The translations under genes were made by a program, and so were the position numbers. 64,000 bases of DNA from Tardiphaga sp052076105 (GTDB lineage: Bacteria; Pseudomonadota; Alphaproteobacteria; Rhizobiales; Xanthobacteraceae): contig NZ_CP197245.1 in assembly GCF_052076105.1 (NCBI RefSeq), forward strand, positions 372,001-436,000. The letters are read 5' to 3'. Of the stretch, positions 21,853 through 30,040 are shown piece after piece (position 1 is the stretch's first letter; every line of letters starts with the position of its first letter). Below the pieces are notes generated by a model that saw only the letters and a program-made list of their open reading frames with translations, did no database searches and had not been told where the DNA came from.

Positions 21853-24815
21853 GCATCTCGCGTCGCCTCGCCTCCGGCGGATTGATCGATCGATCCAGGC
21901 CGCTCAATTTCACCTTCGATGGCAAGACCTATGGCGGCTATGCCGGCGATACGCTGGCCTCAGCGTTGCTCGCCAACAGCACAATGCTGGTCGGCCGCTC
22001 ATTCAAATATCATCGGCCGCGGGGCATCTTCTCCGCCGGCCCGGAAGAGCCGAATGCACTGGTGACGCTACGCTCCGGTGCGCGCGCGGAGCCGAACACC
22101 AAGGCCACCACGGTCGAACTCTTCAATGGCCTGAATGCATCGAGCCAGAACTGCTGGCCGTCGCCGCAATTCGATCTGCGCGCCGTGCATCAACTCGCCG
22201 GCCCGCTGCTCAATGCGGGCTTCTACTACAAGACCTTCATGTGGCCCGCGGCCTTCTGGGAGAAATTCTACGAGCCGGCGATCCGCGCCTCCGCCGGCCT
22301 CGGCGCATTGAGCGGGCTCGACGATCCCGACACTTACGAGAAGTCGCACGCGTTCTGCGACCTGCTGGTGATCGGTGCGGGTCCCGCAGGCCTCGCCGCA
22401 GCGCTGACCGCGGGCCGCGCCGGTGCACGCGTGATCGTAGCGGAAGAGGACTTCGTGCTTGGCGGCCGCCTGCTCAGCGACACCTCGCAGATCGACGGCG
22501 TGTCGGCCGCCTCATGGGCGACACTGGCCGAGGCCGAACTCGGCGCGCTGCCAAACGTCCGCATCCTCAAGCGCACCGCCGTGTTCGGCGCCTATGACGG
22601 CGAATATGGCGCCATCGAACGCGTCAGCGATCACCTGGCCGTTCCCCCGCCTTTCGCGCCGCGCCAGCGGCTGTGGAAGATCGTCGCGAAGCAATGCGTG
22701 CTTGCCGCCGGCGCGCAGGAGCGCCCGCTGGTGTTTCCAGGCAACGACCGTCCCGGCATCATGCTGGCTTCGGCGTTGCGGACCTATGCCAATCGCTTCG
22801 GCGTGACGCCGGGCCAGCGGATCGCCATCTTCACGACATCGGACGACGGTTGGCGCAGCGCGTTCGAGCTGCAAAAGGTCGGCGCGGAGATCGCCGTGGT
22901 GGTCGATGCACGGGCGGAGGTCTCGCCTGACATTCGCAAGCTCGCCGGCAACACACCACAATTTCTTGGAGCACATGTCTCGGACACGTCAGGCTATCGC
23001 CGGCTCACGGGCATCACCATCACCGACGGCACCGGCAAGACACGCAGTGTGGCGGTCGACACGCTCGGCGTCTCCGGCGGCTGGTCGCCAAGCATTGGCA
23101 TCGCCACACATCTCGGCGGCAAGGGTAGCTGGTCGGAGGAGAGGTCGGCATTCCTCTGCAACGATCTCCCCCCGGGCATGCAACTCGCAGGTGCCGCAGC
23201 AGCGCAATGGACGCTGGCGCAAGCGCTGGAAAGCGGTGCATTGGCCGGCACGAAGGCGGCCTCGCATATCGGCCTCAGCCTGCAAACACAGAAGCCGATC
23301 ATCGCAAGCGACGAAGCATCCGGCAACACACCGGTGTGGCTGTTCAAGGGATCGCGCCGCAAGGCCTTCGTCGATCTGCAGAACGACGTCACCGCCACCG
23401 ATGTCGCGCTGGCCGCACAGGAAGGCTTTCGTTCCGTCGAGCAGCTCAAGCGCTACACGACACTGGGCATGGCGACGGACCAGGGCAAGACGTCCAACGT
23501 CAATGGCCTCGCCATTCTCGCCGGCGAGATCAGGAAGACCATCGCCGAGACCGGCGCCACGCGGGCACGCCCTCCGCATGTGCCGGTGGCCATCGGCGCC
23601 TTTGCGGGCCTGCATACGGCCAAGCATTTCAAGCCGACACGGCTGACGGCGAGCCACGCAGCTTCTGCAGCGTTGAACGCCAGCTTCGTCGAAGCCGGCC
23701 AGTGGCTGCGGGCGCAATGGTTCAATGCGCCCGGCGAAAACGACTGGCTCACGAGCGTTACCCGCGAGGTGAAGGCCGTGCGCGCCGGCGTTGGCATCTG
23801 CGATGTCTCGACGCTCGGCAAGATCGCGCTCTGCGGGTCCGATGTCGGAACATTCCTCGACCGCGTCTATATCAACACCTTCTCGACACTCCCCGTCGGC
23901 AAGGTGCGCTACGGCGTGATGCTGCGCGAGGACGGTTTCGTCATGGACGACGGCACCACCGCGCGTCTGTCCGCCGATCACTGGGTAATGACGACAACGA
24001 CCGTGAATGCCGGCAAGGTGATGCAGCATCTCGAATACTGCCATCAGGTGCTGTGGCCCGAACTCGACGTGCAGATGGTCTCGGTCACCGAGCAATGGGC
24101 GCAAGTCGCGGTCGCGGGGCCGAAGTCGCGCGATCTGCTGCAGTCCATGCTCGGCGATGCCTTCGACGTCTCCAACGAGGCCTTCCCCTATCTGGCCTGT
24201 GCCGAATTCCATGTGGGCAACATCCCGCTGCGGCTGTTTCGCGTCTCGTTCTCCGGCGAACTCGCTTACGAGATCGCCGCACCCGCCGGCTATGGCGAGG
24301 CGCTGTTCAACGCGCTGATGCAAGCCGGCAAGCCGTTCGGCGTTACGCCCTATGGCACCGAAGCGCTGTCCGTGATGCGGATCGAAAAGGGCCATGTGGC
24401 GGGCTCCGAACTCAACGGCCAGACCGTGGCGCGCGATCTCGGACTCGGACGGATGATGTCGGTGAAGAAGGATTATATCGGCCGCACCATGGCGGCGCGT
24501 GAAGCGCTGGTCGATCCGAACCGGCCCATGCTGGTTGGCCTGCGGCCGGTCGATCGCAGCCATCGCCTGCGCAACGGCGCGCTGCTGTTCGCGCGCGATG
24601 CGACGCCTGCACCGGACAGCAATGCCGGCTTCATCACCTCGACGGCCTTCAGCCCGGGCCACAATCACTGGATCGGACTCGGCCTGCTGGCACGCGGGCC
24701 GGAGCGGCATGGCGAGATCATTCGCGCCTGGGACCCGGTGCGCTCTGGCGACTACGAGCTCGAAGTCGTCGATCCCGTCTTCGTCGATGCAGAAGGAGCG
24801 CGGCTGCGTGCTTGA
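21849..24815 (+). CDS. soxA: Sarcosine oxidase alpha subunit
   Basis: A 988-residue large subunit. An N-terminal 2Fe-2S-ferredoxin-like fold (about residues 18-110, LNFTFDGKTYGGYAGDTLAS) lacks an evident Cys cluster, as in other SoxA. A dinucleotide-binding domain starts near residue 171 (CDLLVIGAGPAGLAAALTAG) and binds NAD+. The C-terminal 370 residues form a GcvT-like aminomethyltransferase domain (VGICDVSTLGKIALCGSDV ... FRVSFSGELAYEIAAP ... VMRIEKGHV) that hands the methyl carbon to tetrahydrofolate. It overlaps soxD by four and soxG by eight bases. Length is normal for the family. Confidence 0.95.
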   Translation: MSISRRLASGGLIDRSRPLNFTFDGKTYGGYAGDTLASALLANSTMLVGRSFKYHRPRGIFSAGPEEPNALVTLRSGARAEPNTKATTVELFNGLNASSQNCWPSPQFDLRAVHQLAGPLLNAGFYYKTFMWPAAFWEKFYEPAIRASAGLGALSGLDDPDTYEKSHAFCDLLVIGAGPAGLAAALTAGRAGARVIVAEEDFVLGGRLLSDTSQIDGVSAASWATLAEAELGALPNVRILKRTAVFGAYDGEYGAIERVSDHLAVPPPFAPRQRLWKIVAKQCVLAAGAQERPLVFPGNDRPGIMLASALRTYANRFGVTPGQRIAIFTTSDDGWRSAFELQKVGAEIAVVVDARAEVSPDIRKLAGNTPQFLGAHVSDTSGYRRLTGITITDGTGKTRSVAVDTLGVSGGWSPSIGIATHLGGKGSWSEERSAFLCNDLPPGMQLAGAAAAQWTLAQALESGALAGTKAASHIGLSLQTQKPIIASDEASGNTPVWLFKGSRRKAFVDLQNDVTATDVALAAQEGFRSVEQLKRYTTLGMATDQGKTSNVNGLAILAGEIRKTIAETGATRARPPHVPVAIGAFAGLHTAKHFKPTRLTASHAASAALNASFVEAGQWLRAQWFNAPGENDWLTSVTREVKAVRAGVGICDVSTLGKIALCGSDVGTFLDRVYINTFSTLPVGKVRYGVMLREDGFVMDDGTTARLSADHWVMTTTTVNAGKVMQHLEYCHQVLWPELDVQMVSVTEQWAQVAVAGPKSRDLLQSMLGDAFDVSNEAFPYLACAEFHVGNIPLRLFRVSFSGELAYEIAAPAGYGEALFNALMQAGKPFGVTPYGTEALSVMRIEKGHVAGSELNGQTVARDLGLGRMMSVKKDYIGRTMAAREALVDPNRPMLVGLRPVDRSHRLRNGALLFARDATPAPDSNAGFITSTAFSPGHNHWIGLGLLARGPERHGEIIRAWDPVRSGDYELEVVDPVFVDAEGARLRA

Positions 24816-25386
24816 TCTCGCTTACATCTCCGCATTTGCCGGCTTGCGATCCATCGGCGATGGCCGCGGCGTCATCGCCAGGGAACGTCGCGGTATCGCC
24901 ATTGCGACGGTCATGGCGCGCAAGGGCCAGGGTGCCGCGCTCGCAGCTGCCGTGAAGGAACACTTCGACATCAATCTGCCGCTGGGGCCGCATGGTTCCG
25001 GCAGCGACGCGACATCATTTCTTGGCACCGGCCCCGGCCGCTGGCTGGTGACGCATGATGCGGGGACACCGCGTTTCGTGGAGCGGCTTGCGCAACAGCT
25101 CGAAGGCCTCGCCTCGGTGGTCGATCAGTCCGATGGCGTCGGATTGCTCAGGCTATCTGGCCCGGCCCTGCTCGACGTGCTGGCCAAGGGCGTCGCCGTG
25201 GATCTCAGCGCGACAGCATTCCCCGCCGGCAGCGTTGCCGTCACGCAGATCGCGCATATGGGCGTGACGCTATGGAAGGTCGACGAGACGCCGACCATTC
25301 ACATCGCTGTCGCGCGCAGCATGGCCGGCAGTTTCCTCCACTGGCTGGAGGCGTCGGCGGCGATGACGGGGCTGGTGGTGGAGTAG
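24808..25386 (+). CDS. soxG: Sarcosine oxidase gamma subunit
   Basis: A 192-residue YgfZ/GcvT-like gamma subunit, last gene of the operon. Recognisable segments are LAYISAFAGLRSI, INLPLGPHG, FLGTGPGRWLVTHD and SDGVGLLRLSGPALLDVLAKG. I chose the GTG at 24808, which overlaps soxA by eight bases and has AAGGAG about 11 bases upstream; an in-frame ATG at 24787 would also work. No serine hydroxymethyltransferase, folD or purU gene follows, unlike many sox operons. A family B repeat lies immediately downstream. Confidence 0.9.
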   Translation: MLDLAYISAFAGLRSIGDGRGVIARERRGIAIATVMARKGQGAALAAAVKEHFDINLPLGPHGSGSDATSFLGTGPGRWLVTHDAGTPRFVERLAQQLEGLASVVDQSDGVGLLRLSGPALLDVLAKGVAVDLSATAFPAGSVAVTQIAHMGVTLWKVDETPTIHIAVARSMAGSFLHWLEASAAMTGLVVE

Positions 25387-25411
25387 TTGCTTCACGCGAA
25401 CATTTCCCCGC

Positions 25412-25532
25412 GTCGTCCCCGCGAAGGCGGGGACCCATAGCCGCTGGAGAAATGGGTAAGCGCTGCCGTGGTGACTCTGCCGTTTTTACTGCGCCGACCG
25501 TGGTTATGGGTCCCCGCCTTCGCGGGGACGAC
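25412..25532. repeat. 121-bp inverted-repeat element, family B, copy 2
   Basis: The left end reads GTCGTCCCCGCGAAGGCGGG GACCCATA and the right end is its inverse, TATGGGTCCCCGCCTTCGCG GGGACGAC. It is exactly as long as copy 1, but its inner sequence is unrelated. It separates soxG from the convergent hydroxyacid dehydrogenase. Confidence 0.85.
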
Positions 25533-25559
25533 ACCTTGAGGGCGATCGTGTAACTGCGC

Positions 25560-26513
25560 TCAATATCCCCGGCGGCGATCCACCGAATCCTTCGGCGTCG
25601 CGCCGGCTTGCACGGCTTCGGCAGTCGCGAGAATAGTATCGCCGATGGCGGTCATGGTGACCTCGCAGGCGTCATGGGGCGTCAGCACGATCCGCGGATG
25701 CGACCAGAACGGATGGTCCTTGGGCAGCGGTTCGGTGTGGAAGACATCGAGGGTCGCGCCGGAGAGCTGTCCGCTGGCGAGCGCGTCGAGGATGTCCTGC
25801 TCGACCGAGTGCTCACCGCGGCCGACCTGAATGAGGTAGCTGCCGCGCGGCATCTTCGCGAACAGGCTCGCATTGAGGATGCCGCGGGTTTCTTCGGTCA
25901 GCGGCAGCAGGTTCACCAGCACCTCGGAGCCCGCAAGCATCGCATCGAGCCCATCGGTGCCGTGGAAGCCGGTCACACCCGGCGTCGTCGGCTTGGCCGA
26001 ACGGCTCCAGGCCCTGACGGGAAAGCCGAGCATCGCGAGATCGGACGCGACACGCGCGCCGATGGCGCCATAGCCGAGAATGCCGATCGGAACCTCGGAC
26101 GGGCGGCGTCCGCCACCGAGGCGCTTCCATACGTGATCGCGCTGGTTCTGCAGATAAGTCCCGAACTGGCGCTGATGATAGATCACGTTCCAGATCACGA
26201 AGCCGGACATCATCTGCGCCTGTGCCGGCTCGACCACGCGCACCACATCGATGCCGTCGCGCAAGCTCGGACAATTCAGGATGCTGTCAGCGCCGGCGCC
26301 GATCGAACACACCGCTTTCAGGTTCGGATAGTGGTCGAACGCATCCGCATGCGGATGCCAGCCGACGGCCATGCTGACTGCGGCGGAATCGCTGCCGTCG
26401 AGATGATCGACAAACCTCACCTTGCCGTCGAGCCGGGCGATTTCATTGGTCAGGTATTTGCGCAGGTTGATGGTCCTGCTCAGGAAAACGCAAGTCACGG
26501 GAGACGTCGGCAT
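25560..26513 (-). CDS. ghrA: Glyoxylate/hydroxypyruvate reductase A-like 2-hydroxyacid dehydrogenase
   Basis: A 317-residue NAD(P)H-dependent D-2-hydroxyacid dehydrogenase. The Rossmann motif VPIGILGYGAIGARVASDLA is at mid-protein. The catalytic arginine lies in IQVGRGEHSVEQ, a glutamate in DVFHTEPLPKDHP and the histidine in VLTPHDACEV. The short catalytic domain and VNLLPLTEETRGILN fit the GhrA branch, which reduces glyoxylate and hydroxypyruvate. I start at the ATG at 26513, four bases after the ABC ATPase stop; the longer frame overlaps that gene by 80 bases. As last gene of the importer operon it probably handles a hydroxy- or keto-acid from the imported substrate (inference). Confidence 0.85.
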   Translation of the reverse strand: MPTSPVTCVFLSRTINLRKYLTNEIARLDGKVRFVDHLDGSDSAAVSMAVGWHPHADAFDHYPNLKAVCSIGAGADSILNCPSLRDGIDVVRVVEPAQAQMMSGFVIWNVIYHQRQFGTYLQNQRDHVWKRLGGGRRPSEVPIGILGYGAIGARVASDLAMLGFPVRAWSRSAKPTTPGVTGFHGTDGLDAMLAGSEVLVNLLPLTEETRGILNASLFAKMPRGSYLIQVGRGEHSVEQDILDALASGQLSGATLDVFHTEPLPKDHPFWSHPRIVLTPHDACEVTMTAIGDTILATAEAVQAGATPKDSVDRRRGY

Positions 26514-26517
26514 AAGG

Positions 26518-28149
26518 TCAGGCGGCCTGGGATGGTGAACTCTGGCCGGGGACGGCGCCGAGCAATTCGCGGGTGTAGGGATGCTCCGGCGACGCAAACA
26601 GTTGCGCCGTTGGTTTCAGCTCGACGATCTCACCGCGCTGCATCACGGCGATACGATCGCAGATCTGCGCGGCCACGCGAAGATCGTGGGTGATGAACAG
26701 CATCGAGAGACCAAGGCGGGCCTTGAGATCTTCGAGCAGCTTCAGCACCTGCGCCTGCACCGAAACGTCGAGCGCGGAGACCGCCTCGTCGGCGACGATG
26801 ATTTCCGGATCCAGCGCGAGCGCGCGGGCAATGCCGATACGCTGGCGCTGGCCACCGGAGAATTCGTGCGGATAGCGATCGAGCGCGCCGGCATCGAGGC
26901 CGACCATCCCGAGCAGATCACGCGCACGTTGCATCGCGACCTTGGAATCGGTGCCGCGAGCAATTGGGCCATCGGTGATGATCTGGCCGACGCGGCGGCG
27001 CGGATTGAGCGAGGCGAACGGATCCTGGAAGATCATCTGGATGCGATGACGCTGCTCGCGCAGCGCCTTGCCTTCGAGTGCCGTGAGATCGACATCGCCG
27101 ATACGCACAGTGCCGCGATCGGCCTCGATCAGCCGCATCACCAGACGCGCGACAGACGACTTGCCCGAACCGGACTCGCCGACCAGACCGACGGTCTCGC
27201 CCTGCATGATCGAGAACGTAACTTCGTTGGCCGCCTGCACGCGGCGATCCGGCTTGAACCAGCCGCCCGAGGTCACATAGGTCTTGTCGAGGCCGATGAC
27301 TTCAACCGCCTTGGCATTTTCATCCAGCGGTGCGCGCACCGGCGGATGCATCGACGGCACGGCAGCGAGAAGCGCCTTGGTGTAATCGTGCTGCGGATTT
27401 CTGAAGACGGCGTCGATCGAGCCTTCCTCGACGATCTTGCCGTGACGCAATACCACGACGCGGTCGGCGATATCGGCGACAACGCCAAAGTCATGGGTGA
27501 TGAACATCACGGCCATGTTGCGGCTGCGCTGCAGGTTGCGGATCAGCTTGAGGATCTGCGCCTGCGTGGTGACATCGAGCGCAGTCGTCGGTTCATCCGC
27601 GACAAGCACCGAAGGCTCCAGCGCAAGTGCCATGGCGATCATCGCGCGCTGGCGTTGGCCGCCGGAGAGCTGGTGCGGATAGGCGCGGATGATACGCTCC
27701 GGATCGGGCAGACCGACTTCCTTGGCGAGGTTCAGTGCCTTGGCGCGGCGCTCCTTCGGCGTCAAAAGATTATGCGCCTCGAACATTTCCATCATCTGGT
27801 CGCCAATCCGCATCAGCGGATTGAGCGCCGTCATCGGCTCCTGAAACACCATGGCGATGCCGCGGCCGCGCACTTCGCGCCAACCGTTCTCATCGAGCTT
27901 CAGGAGATTCTGGCCCTCGAACAGAACCTCGCCGGTCTCGGTCTTCACCGTATCCGGCAGCAGACCCATCAGCGCATGGGCGCACATGGATTTGCCCGAG
28001 CCGGATTCGCCGACGACGCAGACGATCTCGCCGGGAATGAGATCGATGGACACGCCATCGACCGCATAGGGGCGTTCGGCGCTCTTCGGCAGAGCGATCT
28101 TGAGGTTCTTGATGGAAACGGCGGGCGTTTTGGACAGCACTTGGGTCAT
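26518..28149 (-). CDS. Dipeptide/oligopeptide-type ABC transporter, fused double ATPase
   Basis: A 543-residue protein with two complete ABC modules, equivalent to DppD fused to DppF. Module 1: Walker A GESGSGKS near residue 50, signature LSGGQRQRAM, Walker B VLVADEPTTALD. Module 2: Walker A GESGSGKS near residue 325, signature FSGGQRQRIG, Walker B IIVADEAVSALD. Each module ends with the oligopeptide-family tail (HDYTKALLAAVP and HPYTRELLGAVPG). Both catalytic sites look intact, though the second has A in place of P in the usual DEP. The start overlaps the permease stop at 28149. It is the sole ATPase of this importer. Confidence 0.93.
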   Translation of the reverse strand: MTQVLSKTPAVSIKNLKIALPKSAERPYAVDGVSIDLIPGEIVCVVGESGSGKSMCAHALMGLLPDTVKTETGEVLFEGQNLLKLDENGWREVRGRGIAMVFQEPMTALNPLMRIGDQMMEMFEAHNLLTPKERRAKALNLAKEVGLPDPERIIRAYPHQLSGGQRQRAMIAMALALEPSVLVADEPTTALDVTTQAQILKLIRNLQRSRNMAVMFITHDFGVVADIADRVVVLRHGKIVEEGSIDAVFRNPQHDYTKALLAAVPSMHPPVRAPLDENAKAVEVIGLDKTYVTSGGWFKPDRRVQAANEVTFSIMQGETVGLVGESGSGKSSVARLVMRLIEADRGTVRIGDVDLTALEGKALREQRHRIQMIFQDPFASLNPRRRVGQIITDGPIARGTDSKVAMQRARDLLGMVGLDAGALDRYPHEFSGGQRQRIGIARALALDPEIIVADEAVSALDVSVQAQVLKLLEDLKARLGLSMLFITHDLRVAAQICDRIAVMQRGEIVELKPTAQLFASPEHPYTRELLGAVPGQSSPSQAA

Positions 28150-28988
28150 CAGCGGCTATCCTTCGCCAAGCGCGGGTTAAGCGCGTCGTTGAGGCCTTCG
28201 CCGATCAGGTTCATGCCAAGCACCGAGATCAGGATGGCAACGCCGGGGAAGACGGTGATCCACCAGGCCTGACGGATCACCGTCCGGCCCGCGCCGACCA
28301 TGTAGCCCCAGGACATCAGGTTGGGATCGCCGAGGCCGAGAAATGACAGCGAAGATTCCAGCAGGATCGCATTCGCCACCATCAGCGACGCCAGCACGAT
28401 CACCGGCGACAGCGCGTTCGGCAAAATCTCGCGCGAGATGATCCAGGTGTTGCTCTGGCCGGTCACGATGGCTGCCTGGACATATTCGCGGGTGCGCAGC
28501 GACAGCACCTCGCCACGCACCAGACGCGCCACCGGCGGCCAAGAGACGATGGCGATGGAACCAACGATGGAATAGATCGACGGCTGCAGGATCGCCACCA
28601 GCACAATGGCCAGCGGGAAGCTCGGAATGGTCTGGAAGAATTCGGTGAAGCGCATCAGGGCGTCGTCGACCTTACCGCCGAAATAGCCGGCGATGGCGCC
28701 GAGCGGCACGCCGATGGTCAGCGCCACCGTGGTCGAGACGAGACCGACCAGCAGCGACACGCGGGCGCCATGGACAAGGCCGGCAAACACGTCACGGCCG
28801 AGCGCATCGGTGCCGAGGGTCACCATCGGATTGGTGAAGGGCGGCAGGAACGGCCGCTGCACCATGCGCCAGGGTGAGGTCGGGAAGATCATCTGCCCGA
28901 ACAGCGCGATGAAAATCGCAAACGCAATAATTACCAGACCGATTACGCCGCCGGGATTGCGCAGCATCAATTTCCAGAACTTCTTCAT
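28149..28988 (-). CDS. Dipeptide-type ABC transporter permease (DppC-like)
   Basis: A 279-residue inner-membrane permease with the N-terminal helix GGVIGLVIIAFAIFIALFGQ and the family segment LGTDALGRDVFAGLVHGARV. The ATPase-coupling EAA-like loop is RTREYVQAAIVTGQSNTWII ... REILPNALSP. The last helix is near VFPGVAILISVLGMNLIGEG, followed by LNDALNPR. It overlaps the ATPase gene by one base and the DppB-like gene by four, so all three are translationally coupled. Confidence 0.93.
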   Translation of the reverse strand: MKKFWKLMLRNPGGVIGLVIIAFAIFIALFGQMIFPTSPWRMVQRPFLPPFTNPMVTLGTDALGRDVFAGLVHGARVSLLVGLVSTTVALTIGVPLGAIAGYFGGKVDDALMRFTEFFQTIPSFPLAIVLVAILQPSIYSIVGSIAIVSWPPVARLVRGEVLSLRTREYVQAAIVTGQSNTWIISREILPNALSPVIVLASLMVANAILLESSLSFLGLGDPNLMSWGYMVGAGRTVIRQAWWITVFPGVAILISVLGMNLIGEGLNDALNPRLAKDSR

Positions 28989-29956
28989 GATGCAAACTCG
29001 ATGCGTGGATCGACCAGCCGATAAACGAGGTCGGTGACGAGGTTGAAGATCAGAACCATCGCCGAGCAGACCACGAAGACGCCGAGCAGAAGGTTATAAT
29101 CGCGTTGCAAGAGTGCCTCATAGAGCAGCCGGCCAATGCCGGGCCATGCGAACACCGTCTCGGTGAGCACGGCGCCGCCGACCAGCGTACCGGAGTGGAC
29201 GCCGGCCAGCGTCACCACGGGCAGCAGCGCGTTGCGCAGCACGTGGCGGCGCTGGATGATATTGTCGCGCAGGCCCTTGGCGCGGGCGGTCTTGACGAAA
29301 TCCAGCCGCTTGACCTCGAGCATCGAGGCGCGCGTCATGCGCGTATAGGTCGCCATGAAGAACAGGCCGATGGTCATCGCCGGCATGATCAGATGCAGGG
29401 CGACATCCTTCACGTGGGCAAGTCCCGTATAATTCGCGCCGACGGTCTCGTAGCCGAAGCTCGGCAGCCAGCCGAGATAGACCGAGAACAGCAGGATCGA
29501 CATCAGCGCGACCCAGAAGATCGGCGTGGCATAGAACAAGAGCGCCGAGACAGTGATGGCGGTGTCCGCCCATGTCCCCGCAAATCTCGCGGCCAGCGTG
29601 CCGAAGGTGATGCCAAGGATCAGCGATATGGCAAAGGCCGTCAGCGTCAGCAGCAGCGTCGCCGGCAGACGCTCGGCGATCAGCTTCGACACCGGCATCT
29701 GCTGGCGGAACGAGAAACCGAGATCGAGGGAAGCAACGCCCTTCACGTAGATGAACAGCTGCTCCGGCAGCGGCTTGTCCAGCGAGAACTTTTCGCGCAG
29801 CTGCTGGACGAATTGCGCATCGCTGGCGCCGGCCTCACCGGCCATCACCGCAGCGGGATCGCCCGGCGCGATGCGGATCAGGAAGAAGTTCATCACGATG
29901 ATCGCAAGCAGGACGAATACGCCCTTCACGATCCTCTGGGCAACGAATGACAGCAT
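28985..29956 (-). CDS. Dipeptide-type ABC transporter permease (DppB-like)
   Basis: A 323-residue permease with the typical start FVAQRIVKGVFVLLAIIVMN and FFLIRIAPGDPA. A periplasmic loop (MAGEAGASDAQFVQQLREKF) follows. The coupling loop is MTRASMLEVKRLDFVKTARA with KGLRDNIIQRRHVLRNALLP, and the end is NLVTDLVYRLVDPRI. It is the first gene after the terminator-like hairpin that follows the binding-protein gene, so read-through would control its dose relative to the binding protein. Confidence 0.93.
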   Translation of the reverse strand: MLSFVAQRIVKGVFVLLAIIVMNFFLIRIAPGDPAAVMAGEAGASDAQFVQQLREKFSLDKPLPEQLFIYVKGVASLDLGFSFRQQMPVSKLIAERLPATLLLTLTAFAISLILGITFGTLAARFAGTWADTAITVSALLFYATPIFWVALMSILLFSVYLGWLPSFGYETVGANYTGLAHVKDVALHLIMPAMTIGLFFMATYTRMTRASMLEVKRLDFVKTARAKGLRDNIIQRRHVLRNALLPVVTLAGVHSGTLVGGAVLTETVFAWPGIGRLLYEALLQRDYNLLLGVFVVCSAMVLIFNLVTDLVYRLVDPRIEFAS

Positions 29957-29989
29957 CAGAGGTCCATCGCATTCAGGTCAGAGTACACA

Positions 29990-30025
29990 AAGAAAACCCG
30001 TGACGATCACAGGGATCGTCACGGG
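29990..30025 (-). terminator. Terminator/attenuator between binding protein and permease genes
   Basis: A 12-bp perfect stem CCCGTGACGATC / GATCGTCACGGG (29997-30025) with a five-base loop is followed, on the minus strand, by TTTTCTTTG. It lies 15 bases after the binding-protein stop and before the permease. Partial termination here would give more binding protein than membrane components. Confidence 0.85.
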
Positions 30026-30040
30026 CATCAGGCTGAAAGC

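Noticed and set aside
22989..24710. A 573-codon minus-strand frame opposite soxA
   Set aside because: It lies entirely inside soxA, which has its full domain set; the antisense protein is His/Arg/Ala-rich without homology-like motifs.
26581..28272. A 563-codon plus-strand frame opposite the fused ABC ATPase
   Set aside because: Shadow of the ATPase; no start signal or domain.
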